Shown here in pieces: positions 46,715 through 57,224 of a DNA stretch of 64,000 nucleotides. Under the pieces are notes generated by a model that searched no databases, was not told where the DNA came from, and saw only the letters and a program-made list of their open reading frames with translations. A program made the position numbers and the translations under genes. How positions within the stretch are numbered: position 1 is the first letter of the stretch; each line of letters opens with the position of its first letter. The DNA is taken from the NCBI GenBank assembly GCA_014898425.1, contig RCSZ01000009.1:1674001-1738000 (forward strand), given 5' to 3'. This DNA comes from Botryotinia globosa (Eukaryota > Ascomycota > Leotiomycetes > Helotiales > Sclerotiniaceae).

Positions 46715-47263
46715 ATGGCTACCACACTCCCACAACCCGAGATCACACTTGATTCCAGGATGTCTGTGATCTGTCAAAAGTTCTTCTCAGATAATCCAGC
46801 CTTTCCAAAGAACCATAGGTACTTGGGTCAAGTCCTTCCGTTGACTTTGATTATTCTGCACAATGTCAAGTTCTTCGATGTTGACAAGCTCATCGTGTTT
46901 ATTGGTACGGTCTTCCTCCCTTACTTTCAGGTGGAGTAAAATAACAATCCGTTGTCGCCCTTTGAATTTTGGAAGCGCAGTGGATATACAGATAGTAGCA
47001 AAGTTGAAGGCACGTCAAACGGTAACCTCATGCTCGACTATCACTGCGACACTAGCTTTGATCATGATTTCACAGCCCATTTGATGAATAGCTGCAAGTC
47101 TGTTGTCGGACTCTGCATAAAAGGACCAAGACATCACGATGCCAATCCAAATCCAGTTCAAGTTCCAAATCTTGAACTTCAGCTTGTCCTAATCGACCAG
47201 GTGCTTGAAAGCAAGGCGAAGGAGGTCCAAAAAATGAAACGCAAGTCGACAATATCTGCGTAG
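46715..47263 (+). pseudogene. Stop-interrupted paralogue B (unknown family)
   Basis: A 74-codon frame from the ATG at 46715 ends with TAA at 46937-46939, at the same position relative to the conserved FLPYF as in paralogue A. The frame then remains open without further stop to TAG 47261-47263. Aligned features with A: (L/N)QVL near the start of the second helix, LPY(L/F) before the stop, SN-x-N and FD-x-(E/D)F after it, LC(I/M)K, and NLELQLVL(I/V)D. The two copies are only about half alike, so duplication is not recent, yet both keep the frame after the stop. Family unrecognised. Confidence 0.55.
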
Positions 47264-48125
47264 ATAGACTCAGTCGCAGACTCAGACGCAGACTCAGACG
47301 CAGATCCAGACTAGTGCTCCAGCAGGACAGATGTGGCCAATTTACTTAAAATTTTATTTCATATCCAGTGAGTAATCTAAATTTTGTTCAACAATATTTA
47401 TATGACCGTTCACTTTTTGAATCAGCCTTTGGACTATATGGAAAATTTTCCCAATCTCATAGAATACCAATATATATGAAAGTGAACTAATATCTGAAAA
47501 CATACTTTGTGGTAGCATCAACGAGATCGCTTGATGGTTTAGACTCCACAGCGTTGAGCTACTTTCTCCCAATGATTGGTATGTTTTAACGGTATAACTC
47601 AAATCAACGATTCGGCTAACTTTTAACATCAACAGACATTGCACAAATATTTGGCAGTTTGATGGTGGACGAGCAGTGGAACTTTAGATGGGCTTAAGAC
47701 GTGCTTCGCACTTGCAGCTTGAGTCTCCACATTGGATTGGCTTCAAAATCTTCTAGTGTATTAGTAATAATACAATTTGAAGGAGATAATCATACCATCA
47801 CAAGCAACGGCGTAAAGATATCAAAGAGAAAACACGATGATACCAGACAGACTGTGAAATGAAGCATGTACTTCACCTCCATTCTCAAGCAGATAGAGAC
47901 TATTCCTTGCTATTCTTTCGTCTACTCTTCCTAAAACGCCAGCAAATCCTCCCAACTCCCAAGCCTTTATGCATTTCATCATATCTCCTGTCTCAACTGC
48001 TTCGCAATAATGCTATCATAAGAAAAATTCATCGGTGCTGTGGCCCGTCACCCAGTAATTAAAGCCCCCTCATTTCTGCAACAACGGGTCACCATATCTG
48101 GTTTCTGCCATTCACATTAGCATTT
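47264..48125. other. Intergenic with 12-bp tandem repeat
   Basis: 862 bp. Three copies of gactcag(a/t)cgca lie at 47267-47302, starting three bases after the stop of paralogue B. No gene is supported. A run of nine C residues lies near 48127, just at the end of the next gene. Confidence 0.6.
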
Positions 48126-48536
48126 CTACCCCCCCCCCTCGCCGTAGCCTAGGAAAAACCCACTGCCATCCCAGTTCTTATCGATCAATCCATCCCAAGC
48201 CCTATCATATTCCTCATTGAACTTCTTTGAAGACCATGAACTACCAGGCGCACCATGATTAACCTTTTCCTGAGTAGCGCTCTTGGAAGGCGTAGTAGCT
48301 GGTGTGTCAGAGGAATTGTGGTTATGGGCAGAGTATAGATCAGGTGGAGAGTCGGGAGCTACCATTGCGTGATCTTGTATATGAGTTCCTTGGATTGAGA
48401 AAAATTCGATCCCAGCGTTTGTTGCGGGTTGTTGTTGATCTGTCGGGGAGCTTGTTAGATGATTGATTTTGGGGTTGGTTAACTTGAGGCTGGAGGACGG
48501 GAGCTCTTTTGTACCTGGAGATTCTTGTCCTGACAT
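48126..48536 (-). CDS. Small conserved-looking protein with W/D-rich C-terminus, unknown function
   Basis: 136 residues, single exon. The first 90 residues are polar and low in complexity (Ser, Thr, Pro, Gln), probably disordered. The last 40 are distinctive: SSWSSKKFNEEYDRAWDGL, then IDKNWDGSGFF, with regularly spaced Trp, Tyr and Asp. I take this as a short folded or peptide-binding module but cannot name a family. There is no signal peptide. It is divergent from the SUZ-domain gene, sharing a 322-bp promoter region. A homopolymer of nine C residues (minus strand G9) sits at the stop codon end, where sequencing errors are likely; the exact C-terminus is therefore less certain. Confidence 0.7.
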   Translation of the reverse strand: MSGQESPGTKELPSSSLKLTNPKINHLTSSPTDQQQPATNAGIEFFSIQGTHIQDHAMVAPDSPPDLYSAHNHNSSDTPATTPSKSATQEKVNHGAPGSSWSSKKFNEEYDRAWDGLIDKNWDGSGFFLGYGEGGG

Positions 48537-48858
48537 TTTTGTAAACTTTTACGCCGCCGGATCGGGAGTCTATAGGCTAGAAGGTATCAAAAGAGAAGGG
48601 TTATTTGTCTTATGGCAGTGAATCTATTCCTCACAATTGGAGATTGTGACGAATGAAGCACGGAAGTCAAACACCCCACAGCCTTGCCCTGCAGGCTACA
48701 TTAGCTAGCACTAGCGTGGTGTATCCACACACCAAGCCACATCCCTTGCAACCCAAAATGTACACCCCTCCATTTTCATCATCCCTCCACAACTCATCAC
48801 ATTTCATTCAATTCTCCAGATAAAAATCAATACGATTAATTACGAAATCCAACAGAAT
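48537..48858. promoter_or_regulatory. Bidirectional promoter region
   Basis: 322 bp between two divergent start codons (48536 minus, 48859 plus). It contains a CT-rich leader with A-rich end before 48859. No TATA box seen. Confidence 0.6.
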
Positions 48859-49756
48859 ATGAGCAAAAAAATATCAGCCCCTAGTGCTTGGGACGACGAC
48901 TGGGAATCTCAAGCCGATGCGTGGGATGCAGCACCCACACCGAATAAAGCGGTCGAGGACGAACCCAAAATTTCTAAGGCTGAACGATTAGCAAAACATG
49001 CGGAGACTAACAAGAAGATATGGGAATCTGCGTATGTTTTGCTACACGCTTACAGTCTAAATTGTTATGCGCTCTAAATAACTAACACAATCACTCAATA
49101 GCGAAACTCCAGGCGGCCTTTCAGAACAATTTCCATTCCTTCTCCCTCCAAATCTGGCCAAACCTGTCCCATTAGCTACACCTTACAAAGCCCCTCTTAC
49201 ACTTCTATCTCGAAAGCCCGCTCCTAGAACAGTTACTAAGATAGATCCTCGTACTGGCAAAACGACCACAGTTGAAGCAGAGGAGGAAGAGGAAGTAATT
49301 GTCGCAGGACCAAGTGCTGAAGAACTGCGCGAAAAGGCGCAACGTGAACGAGAGGAAAAGCAAAGAAAATATGATGAAGCCAGAGCCAGAATCTTAGGGA
49401 CAAGTTCTTCACCAAGAAGTAATTCTGGAAATGGGAGAGGGGGTAGCGGTAGTAATACTCCCAGGAATGGAACACCCCCTCTACAAACAAGAGGAAGAGG
49501 CAGAGGAAATGATGTTCGGAGACCGGATAGTAGGCCAGATAGTAGAACTGGACAGAAAGAATTATTCGATCCGAACTATACACCTAAGCCCGGATCGTTC
49601 ACAATACAAAAGACATCTAGAAATGGAGAAGGATCACGACCAGGATCAGGCGCATCTACACCAACATCAAGAGAGAACGAACAAGTTATTAGAGCACCAA
49701 GAGGACCTGATGCGACAGGTAGAGGATTCGAATTCACAAATCGAGGTGGAAAATGA
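48859..49756 (+). CDS. SUZ-domain protein (RNA-binding type), 2 exons
   Basis: 275 residues from exons 48859-49031 and 49102-49756 (70-nt intron, GTATGT..TAG with ctaac branch, phase 2). The N-terminus is rich in W and D (AWDDDWESQADAWD). A Lys-rich helix precedes the intron. The SUZ motif lies around residues 140-175: REEKQRKYDEARARILGTS, the conserved E-(E/Q)-R-x-x-x-Y-x-x-A-R-x-R-I-(F/L)-G pattern. Then follow Gly/Arg-rich low complexity and a C-terminal SUZ-C-like end (RAPRGPDATGRGFEF). SUZ regions bind RNA and accompany mRNA-fate proteins; the human analogue is SZRD1. Its stop codon is only 27 bp from the stop of the convergent NAR1 gene. Confidence 0.88.
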
Positions 49757-49783
49757 GTTGATTTTCTGCTCTAGAGTCATCAA

Positions 49784-51556
49784 CTACCAGCCTCCGCCAA
49801 TCTTGTTGGCGATTTCTATCACCCTTTCTGCGTCACCAGCATTCTTACCGACATCACTGACGACCTCCCTATAAGTCGTATACACCAATTTATCCAGATC
49901 TAGGCCTGTTATTGTCGCCCAATGCGACAGGGTATCTTTAATGTATGAAGGTGAAATTCCTTCGACTAAATCATCACGTTCATCTACACTCGAGGACTCA
50001 GCGTTTTCTTCTCCAGAGAAGTATGCCTCGTCGACTTGGGCCAGCCACAGTTTCTGTTCTTGTGGACCAGGTTTCGCATCACCTTCCAATCGACTTGTGT
50101 TTATTGGATCGTCAACCTTAATCTGACCACCTCCGTTGGTGCACCCGCCTGGACAAGCCATAACCTCGACATACGTATAATCGGGACCAGTAGCTTTACC
50201 ATTCGGCCGCCTGGCACTTCCAATTGGTTTACCACCCGGCATTCTAGACGGTTTGGCTGGCTTTAATCGTCGAACAAGATTTTGTATATTCCGGAATCCA
50301 TAATATCGAGCCGCCTTGAGTAATATCTCGCCGTCATCTGCGACAACAGTATAATCCACAACATCTGCGTTACGGCCTTTGATTGTCTGGACGGATGATC
50401 CCTTATGCTGCGATGCAAAATAATGAAGGGCATAATGAAGGTTTCCACCAGAAGAGCCAGCCTCGCGGCTACCATTACCGTTGCTTCTGCGATTAGATGG
50501 GAAAAGAAAAGAGTTTAATGTTGGATCTGGGAATGGTATGTGCGAGGATGAAGGTAATGGAGTTCGAGGTAATTTGGAAAAGTCGATATGCCTAGAATCT
50601 GCAAGCATGAGTAACTCCTTGCTCGTGATAACAGAATCAACATCTCTAACGCCCCGAGTTCCAGTCCCTTCCCAAACGGCGTCGGTCAATTCCTCTCGAC
50701 TAGCCTCTAACTTTTTGTCGAAACATGGCATAACCGCTACATGCCATATTCTGTCAGGTGAAATGCCAAGTTTTCGACTTAACGTCGTCTTAATAAGAGT
50801 TCCCATCAATGCTTGTGGTGATTTCATCCGTGATAAATGTGGTAAAACGTGTGGGTGCGTTTTTTCCGCGTAACATACCCATCCAGGACATGAAGAAGTC
50901 AAAATAGGTTTCTTGGCTTCTTCTGCGCCGTTCATGGAAGCTACAACTTCCTCAGCTCCAAGTACCAAACATGCCTCCCTTGTAATATTAGTATCAACAA
51001 CCCATTGAAACGCATTCCTATAAACCGCTCGATTCTTTATTCCCTTTGGTCCACTGAGTAGATGCTCGATCATATAACCTGCTTCTCGTTCGGTGACTCC
51101 AAAAGTAGCCGCAATACTTGCTCGCGATTGTGGACTCACACTTGCGACATATATTTTCCCCCCTTGTTCGAGTCCCTCTACGCTTACACCTGTACCCGTC
51201 GCACTTTTATGTAGGCGAAGACCAGGTGCTGAATCTAATTGTGATAATACTTCAGCATGCGATTGTAAAGATACGAGAACGGCTTCGGCGGATGTCACAC
51301 ATCCTGAGCATGCGAGACAGTCTGTGAGAGATATTTGCGCAGGGGGCAAATCAGATGGAAGGGGGGCGTCGGTGTTGAAGGATATTTCGAGTTCCTAGAC
51401 AGATACATTAGGGATAGGTTGAGAGGCGAAGGATGAGAACATGCATACATTATCTGTAGAAGGCTTCGCAGCAGGCAAAGTCTCGACGGGTTTTATACAT
51501 GCGACTCCTGGAGATATAAAATCGTTCAAATCGTCTGCTGAGAGAATCGCGCTCAT
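49784..51556 (-). CDS. NAR1: Cytosolic Fe-S cluster assembly factor Nar1 (iron-only hydrogenase-like), 2 exons
   Basis: 572 residues from exons 51556-51449 and 51394-49784 (54-nt intron, GTATGC..TAG, phase 0). The short first exon ([20 protein letters not shown]) supplies Cys20, the first ligand of the N-terminal 4Fe-4S cluster. Exon 2 supplies C62, C65 and C68 in DCLACSGC. H-cluster-type ligands are seen in TSSCPGW, MPCFDKK and [13 protein letters not shown]. This is an essential CIA targeting-complex component that passes Fe-S clusters to cytosolic and nuclear apoproteins. A Ser/Gly/Asn-rich insertion around residue 330 is longer than in yeast. The start at 51556 is required for Cys20. Convergent and nearly overlapping with the SUZ gene at its 3' end. 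Confidence 0.95.
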
Positions 51557-52098
51557 GATTTCAACGAGGGGTGCAGACGCTGAATGCGCCGCCTTTTCTT
51601 TGATTTATTATTCTTATAAATTGATATTGTCCGAATTTCTGTTCCTGCGAGTAGGTTTGGAAAGTAAAAATTGTATAAATATTTTCTGGATGTCGGAGAT
51701 GTTTGAATCTTGAAGGTGGATGAGTCTCGTTATCTTCACCAAAAATCAAAGATTGGAAATCATTTACAATCACAATTAAGATAATTCGTCAAAACTGATT
51801 GCGAGGATCGGAGCACGGAGATGGTGGCGTTGACAAGGGTTGTAAAAAGTAGCCCCTCACTAAAGATGCAGAGATGCCTCATAGACTCAGATTGTTGCCT
51901 TGGGCCAACAATAATGACGTAAGATTATTGTTCCTGAGATGTTGGGAACTTGGGATGAGCTTTTGGAGCTGAATGCACTTAAGAGGCACTTTGACCATCA
52001 ATCGAACTTGTCCCTCACACTAATAATAAGTGAAGACTGAAAGCTTAATATAAGAATACAAGCAAAGCTCTTTTCAATACCTAGTAATCACAGCAATC
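51557..52098. other. Divergent promoter region of NAR1 and membrane-protein gene
   Basis: 542 bp between divergent starts; no supported frame. Includes the palindrome-like ccttgggccaacaataatgacgtaagattattg near 51898-51930 (shown only in part as aataatgacgtaagattatt), a possible ATF/CREB-type tgacgtaa site at 51915. Confidence 0.5.
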
Positions 52099-52771
52099 AT
52101 GGACGTATGTACTTTCTCTCTCGAATGCTGAGAGTCTATTTTACTGACTAATGAATATGAATAGGTCTTTTACTCTTACACGTATGGAACGGCAGGATGG
52201 CTTGCATTACAATCCCTCCCGTTAATCATATCACCCACGATCATAATTACAATGCTCTCACCTGAGTATCGAGATGCTACAAGTAAGCATATATTATTGT
52301 GATCCAATCAACCTCAAACCTACAATCTAACAACGCCTAGCTCTTGAAGAATACTTCTCCCGGTCACTTGGCGTCACCCTACTGACCCTGGGTATACTAA
52401 CTGTTCTTCTGACTGGATCTGTTCCCCTCACATCCTCAATATCCGACAATGCCTCCTCTGCAGTCACCTCTTCCGAAAGCGACCCCAAAGCTCCTTACGC
52501 AGTCCCCGTTCTCACGATTAGCACTCTCTATCACGGTCTCATAGCATTTCACTGCTATGCGCGCTACACAACAATGGGTACCTTTGCATTTGCATTGGGA
52601 TCACTTGGTTCGACGACTCTATTTGCGATTGGTGGGTGGTGTTTACTTTTTGGAACATCGCATGGACGGATTAGCAAAAAGACTGGAGCGGATAAGAGGA
52701 CGAGTGGGTTTCCCTTTGGGAATCAGGAGAGTGCTAGTGCCAGGAAGAGGGCTAACAGGAGGGGTTTGTGA
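52099..52771 (+). CDS. Conserved fungal multi-pass membrane protein, 3 exons with a 6-nt first coding exon
   Basis: 184 residues. Exons 52099-52104, 52165-52282 and 52341-52771. The first coding exon holds only ATG-GAC; then GTATGT..ATAG (60 nt) and a second intron GTAAGC..CTAG (58 nt, phase 1). The frame is open only with both splices, and the N-terminus MDVFYSYTYGTAGWLALQSL matches a pattern I recall from uncharacterised ascomycete proteins. Four hydrophobic segments: about residues 12-32, 55-75, 105-120 and 125-145. TLEEYFSRSLG follows the first. The C-terminus is basic and Ser-rich. There is no signature for enzyme or transporter activity. Function unknown. Confidence 0.82.
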
Positions 52772-53795
52772 GGAGGTGAGAAGAGGATTTTGAAGGGATT
52801 TTGAGGGACGAAGATGGCTGAAATGCTGAGGAATGTAACAAACGTTGGATAAGGCGACTACCTTCAACGAAAGACATATATTACAAGCAACACCGTGTTG
52901 TGCACCGGTCGAGAGTTATATGACATATGGGTGTTATGCTGAGACTTAAATAACCTCCACAAACGGCTCCCTCGCATCGTTTTGGAACAGCTAGAAACGC
53001 TGCAGTCAGCAGCACACTTACAAAGCACGGCATTAACGATTTTTTATCAACTATCTCCTCGATTGTTACTTAATTCCATTACCGCAATAAAAGTAAATAG
53101 TGGAAATAGGCTCAGCCAAGGACGTTTTCTCCATATGGTTGTCCATTTTCCGTAAATCATCTTGGTGTTGTGCTACATTGGCATGTCTGCACGACACACA
53201 CCAGAGCACACCTTGTACAAATCTCCAATTGTGAAATATTACCATAGCTACCAGGTTATACATCAATAAACATTTCAAACTCACAATAATGTCCACCTTT
53301 AGATGTTTTCATCATTGACCCTGAAAAAACCAACCCCAAATTCATGGATTTAATTTATTAACCCCGAGCTCGCCAATAGCCGCACCGCCCCTATTACCGA
53401 TGATGCTGAAGTGGATTTCCCATGATCGATTGCATCGGGACTATTGATGATATAATGATTTGAATAAAGATTACAAATCTACCTAGGCAAGTATTCTGAG
53501 AATCCTTTGGGGAGGTAGATAAAGCATTGTATGGCGAGATAAAAAAATATAAAGACAGTAGATGTTCCCACCTTTTAGGTTATTACTTCTTGCATTCCAT
53601 TCCAGCAAGAGCTACCTACCCCACTACTGTATTCCTACAATTGAACAGTTGTGTAACTGAGCTAGCTACATAATACATACCCCTCCATCACATCTCAAAT
53701 CTCAAATCTCAAACCTTAATTCAAATATTAGATACTCAATTTCAATACCACACAAAAATCTCAGCCCCTCAGCGAAACAAGAAAAATCTGCAATA
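52772..53795. other. Intergenic upstream of aldo-keto reductase gene
   Basis: 1 kb, no supported gene. Near 53690-53720 a short caaatctcaaatctcaaa repeat (atctcaa x3) lies in the leader of the next gene. Confidence 0.5.
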
Positions 53796-54929
53796 ATGGT
53801 TCAATTACTCGGAAAAGACATTGGTACTATTGGATATGGCATGATGGGTTTGTGTTTCCTCCTCGCCCCTCTCCCCTCTCCCCTCTCCCCAATTTCTCTC
53901 GAACCCAATTCCACACTAACCTCGTCTTCTCCAGGTCTCTCTTGGCGCCCAGAGCCTCAACCCCTCGAAGAATCCATTAAAACCCTGAAAGCTGCACTTG
54001 AAAAAGGTTGCAACTTCTGGAACGGAGGCCAATTCTATGGAACTCCTGAATACAATTCTCTCACCATCTGCGCCGCCTACTTTGAAAAATATCCAGAAGA
54101 TGCAGACAAAGTTGTTTTGAGCATCAAAGGTGGTATAAATCTAGAGAAATTTGTTCCTGATGGAAGTCCAGAAGGTGTTAGAAAGAGTGTGGATACGTGT
54201 TTAGCACTTTTAAAGGGCAAGAAAAAGATTGATATCTTTGAATGTGCAAGAGTGGATCAGAACACCCCGATTGAGGTCACGATGAAGGTTTTGGAGGAAG
54301 AATATGTGAAGACGGGGAAGATTGGAGGCATTTCTCTAAGTGAATGCTCAGCGGAGACGGTCAGGAGGGCCGCGAAGGCTACAAAGATTGTGGCCTGTGA
54401 GGTTGAGGTTGCTTTGAACACGTTGGATATTTTTCAAAATGGGGTTGCCAAAGCTTGCAGTGAACATGATATTTTGGTTGTTGCGTATGTATTTCTGATT
54501 TCTATGGATGATATAGTATGGCTCATGAAAAACAGATACTCACCGTTAGGCCGAAGTTTGTTGACCGGCGCAATTCAAAAGCTAGAAGATCTCCCCGAGG
54601 GTGATATACGTCGAACGTATCCACGATTCCAGAAAGAGCACTTTGAAAATAACAAGAAGCTTCTTGATGCTGTGGCAAAGATTGCGGAGCAAAAGAATTG
54701 TACACCGGCTCAAATCGCTATCAACTGGCTCACAGCTATTTCGAAGAAAGACGGCAACCCAGAAATCATCCCAATTCCTGGGGCCACTACAATCGATCGT
54801 GTCGCGGAGAATTCAAAGCACGTATCTTTGACTGCAGATGATTTGGCGGAGCTTGATTTGATAATAAAACGATTCCCAGTTTCTGGTCATCGTTATCCGG
54901 AACATGCACGAGCACATCTAGAAGGTTAA
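53796..54929 (+). CDS. plr1: Aldo-keto reductase, pyridoxal reductase type, 3 exons
   Basis: 331 residues from exons 53796-53847, 53935-54484 and 54536-54929. Both introns (87 and 51 nt) are multiples of three without in-frame stops, so the unspliced frame runs through as 377 codons; the intron 1 translation is proline/leucine junk and interrupts GYGMMG-LSWRP, so splicing is clearly right. The family fold is a TIM barrel using NADPH. Visible: IGYGMMGLSW, FWNGGQFYGTPEYNSL with catalytic Tyr, VVLSIKGG with catalytic Lys, the substrate/cofactor strand KIGGISLSE, YSPLGRSLLTG, and IPIPGATTIDRVAEN for NADPH. The FWNGGxFYG motif matches fission yeast Plr1, which reduces pyridoxal to pyridoxine in vitamin B6 salvage. 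Confidence 0.9.
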   Translation: MVQLLGKDIGTIGYGMMGLCFLLAPLPSPLSPISLEPNSTLTSSSPGLSWRPEPQPLEESIKTLKAALEKGCNFWNGGQFYGTPEYNSLTICAAYFEKYPEDADKVVLSIKGGINLEKFVPDGSPEGVRKSVDTCLALLKGKKKIDIFECARVDQNTPIEVTMKVLEEEYVKTGKIGGISLSECSAETVRRAAKATKIVACEVEVALNTLDIFQNGVAKACSEHDILVVAYVFLISMDDIVWLMKNRYSPLGRSLLTGAIQKLEDLPEGDIRRTYPRFQKEHFENNKKLLDAVAKIAEQKNCTPAQIAINWLTAISKKDGNPEIIPIPGATTIDRVAENSKHVSLTADDLAELDLIIKRFPVSGHRYPEHARAHLEG

Positions 54930-55538
54930 AAAACCCCTTTATAGGTGGGGAGAAGTTAGCGATCATGTAACAAGAGTGAAGTAGAGTAGTACGCAAGGAA
55001 TGCAGATCAAATTGTAAAGCTCAGAATAAATTGTGTAATGTGTTTCTGTCGACTTATAGATACAGTTGCCTGTATCATTCCGAATTGCAGAACTCGAGGG
55101 TTATTCATCATGGCGAAAGGAAGAAAAGTAATAGAGTATGAGCTTACCTATATAATCATCACTCTCGAGTCTCGCAGGTAGCTACAGTACTGTTGCTATA
55201 TCTCCCGAACAAAATTCATTGCAATTGAGAAAGTTGATGGGACGAAGAGTAGTTGAAGATATTTTATTGAAGAAAGAAAATGTTCACAGATCGAATTGAA
55301 AAAAAGTGGATGGATGATTAAAAGTTACAAGTTACACGGCAACTTCCGCGAGCTCTTGGCTTTGATGCTTCGCGGCCAACATCATTCAGTACAACCCAAC
55401 TGCATATTCGCAAAGCTTCTTCAAACACCAACTGAACTCGAGATATTTCACCATTCACCTCACCTTTCCAACTTTCACCTTCGACATAATTACGCTCATC
55501 AATTCTACTATTTAATTGTTACGCTGGATCTCTTCAAC
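54930..55538. other. Intergenic between reductase and C2H2 factor genes
   Basis: 609 bp. An in-frame upstream extension of the zinc-finger gene exists from 55296, but the ATG at 55539 is preferred because the peptide before it is not fungal-protein-like and the segment looks like a CT-rich leader. Confidence 0.6.
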
Positions 55539-56772
55539 ATGGCCGACGACTCACCTCCAGGATCTCCCCTCTCCGATCTTTCCTCAGACGCATTTGACGA
55601 CGAAGACAACGAACGGATGGCTGCAGATGCTCACATGCCGCCTGCTAAAAGGCAAAAAACAAGCAGCGACGAATCTTTGCGCATCGCCACATCTCGTATC
55701 AAAATGGATGGAACAGATGGTTATTGTTCTACTGATACCGAAGGAGACATTCCAGACTCTCCAAGCCTCGTTCAGCGACCTGAAGATGCCCTAGATGATT
55801 TACACGAACAAATCACTGTTTGCGCATGGCTTGGTTGCACTAAGGGAGATTTGGGAGATATGGATCAGTTGGTGGAACATTTACATCACGATCACATTGA
55901 TTCTAGACCGAAAAAATACACATGTGAATGGTTGGCTTGTCCAAGAAAAAGTCAACCGCAAGCAAGCGGCTATGCTTTGAAGGCACACATGAGAAGTCAT
56001 ACTGGAGAAAAGCCATTTTATTGCGCATTACCTGGTTCGTTCTCTGCGACTGGATCTTAGAATAAAGCTAACAGCCAATTTAGAATGCGACCGCGCTTTC
56101 ACACGTTCTGATGCTCTTGCAAAACATATGCGAACAGTTCACGAAACCGAAGCTCTTCGTCCTTCCGATCCTATTCCAAAACATATTCAAGACCATTCAA
56201 AAGGCCTACCTAGACATCCTCAACCAAGAGTCGTCATGAAACCATTTCCAGATTCAAATCCGATGGCAGGAGCACACATCTCACCCTTAGTTGAACCCTC
56301 GTTAATGGCTACATCATATCCTCCTGAATTGGGATTCACTTTGGAAGAAGAAGCGAAAGGGCCAATTGAGCTTTGGAGATTACTACGAAAGCAAATACAA
56401 TGGGCGGAGGAGGAAGGCGAGGCGCTAAGAAAGCAATGCGAGATCATGGAAGTAATCAGGAGAAATGAATGGATGGAGAAGGAAATTCTACTTGATGTTG
56501 CCATTGCAAAAGACTTGGAAATGGAGGCGAAAAGAAAGGCGGCGTTTGCTGAGCTTGCGAAGCTTCCCAGGGAGGAAGTTGATTACGTTATGAACGAAGA
56601 ACCAAATTCACCCAGTATCCGTGGCGTTGACTATACAGAGCACACACCAAATACGGCTATGTCTCCAAGTAGGACTCCATTTTCACCTAGAGATCTGACG
56701 CCATTGGAGCAGAGCCAAGGGCCTGTTGAAGCAGATGCGGCGGAGGTCTTGACTTCTATGGCACAGGCTTGA
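55539..56772 (+). CDS. C2H2 zinc-finger protein (GLI-like finger arrangement), 2 exons
   Basis: 394 residues from exons 55539-56034 and 56084-56772 (49-nt intron, GTTCGT..TTAG, phase 1, splitting the last finger). The N-terminus is acidic and Ser/Pro-rich (SPPGSPLSDLSSDAFDDED) with a basic patch (PPAKRQKT). Three fingers follow: C-x4-C...H-x4-H starting CAWLGC, CEWLAC...H-x3-H, and C-x4-C-DRAFTRSDALAKHMRTVH. Linker TGEKPF is canonical. The second half has a long charged helix (LWRLLRKQIQWAEEEGEALRKQCEIMEVIRRNEWMEKEILLD), probably a coiled coil, then a Pro/Ser-rich tail. It is probably nuclear and DNA-binding or part of a chromatin complex; target unknown. Confidence 0.88.
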
Positions 56773-57224
56773 GGATGGGAAAGGCATGGAATAAAAGGGT
56801 ATGCAAACTGAGAATGTATTCGGGAGCTTCTGTACATCCAAACGTCTGAAGGCTATTGGAATAACAAGTGGGCTAGGAGGAGTAAACTGGTTTATGAAAT
56901 ATTTATGAAACGGACTGATATCAACTCGGATAATCAGAGGGAAATCATGGCAAGCAAGGCGTTTTCTGGGGCAATGCAATGATGTAGGATGGTCACGTAG
57001 AGGTTCTGCTTCCGTGTGAATCAATAGTCTGGCAGGATTCCAAAACATTAAAGCGGTGTTTAATACTATAATAATTTCTTAAACAGTATCTAGTGAGATC
57101 TGGTACATTTATGACTAGTGCTAGAGTATGTGGTCTTAGACGGGTGCTTGATTTAATTATCTATGATCATAGAGCTCTTAACTTTATATGTTCATGGAGC
57201 TAAGCGAAACGCCTAGCTGCTTGA
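56773..57224. other. Intergenic, left flank of TIR element
   Basis: 452 bp; 3' region of the C2H2 gene and a transition to AT-rich sequence. No gene. Confidence 0.6.
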
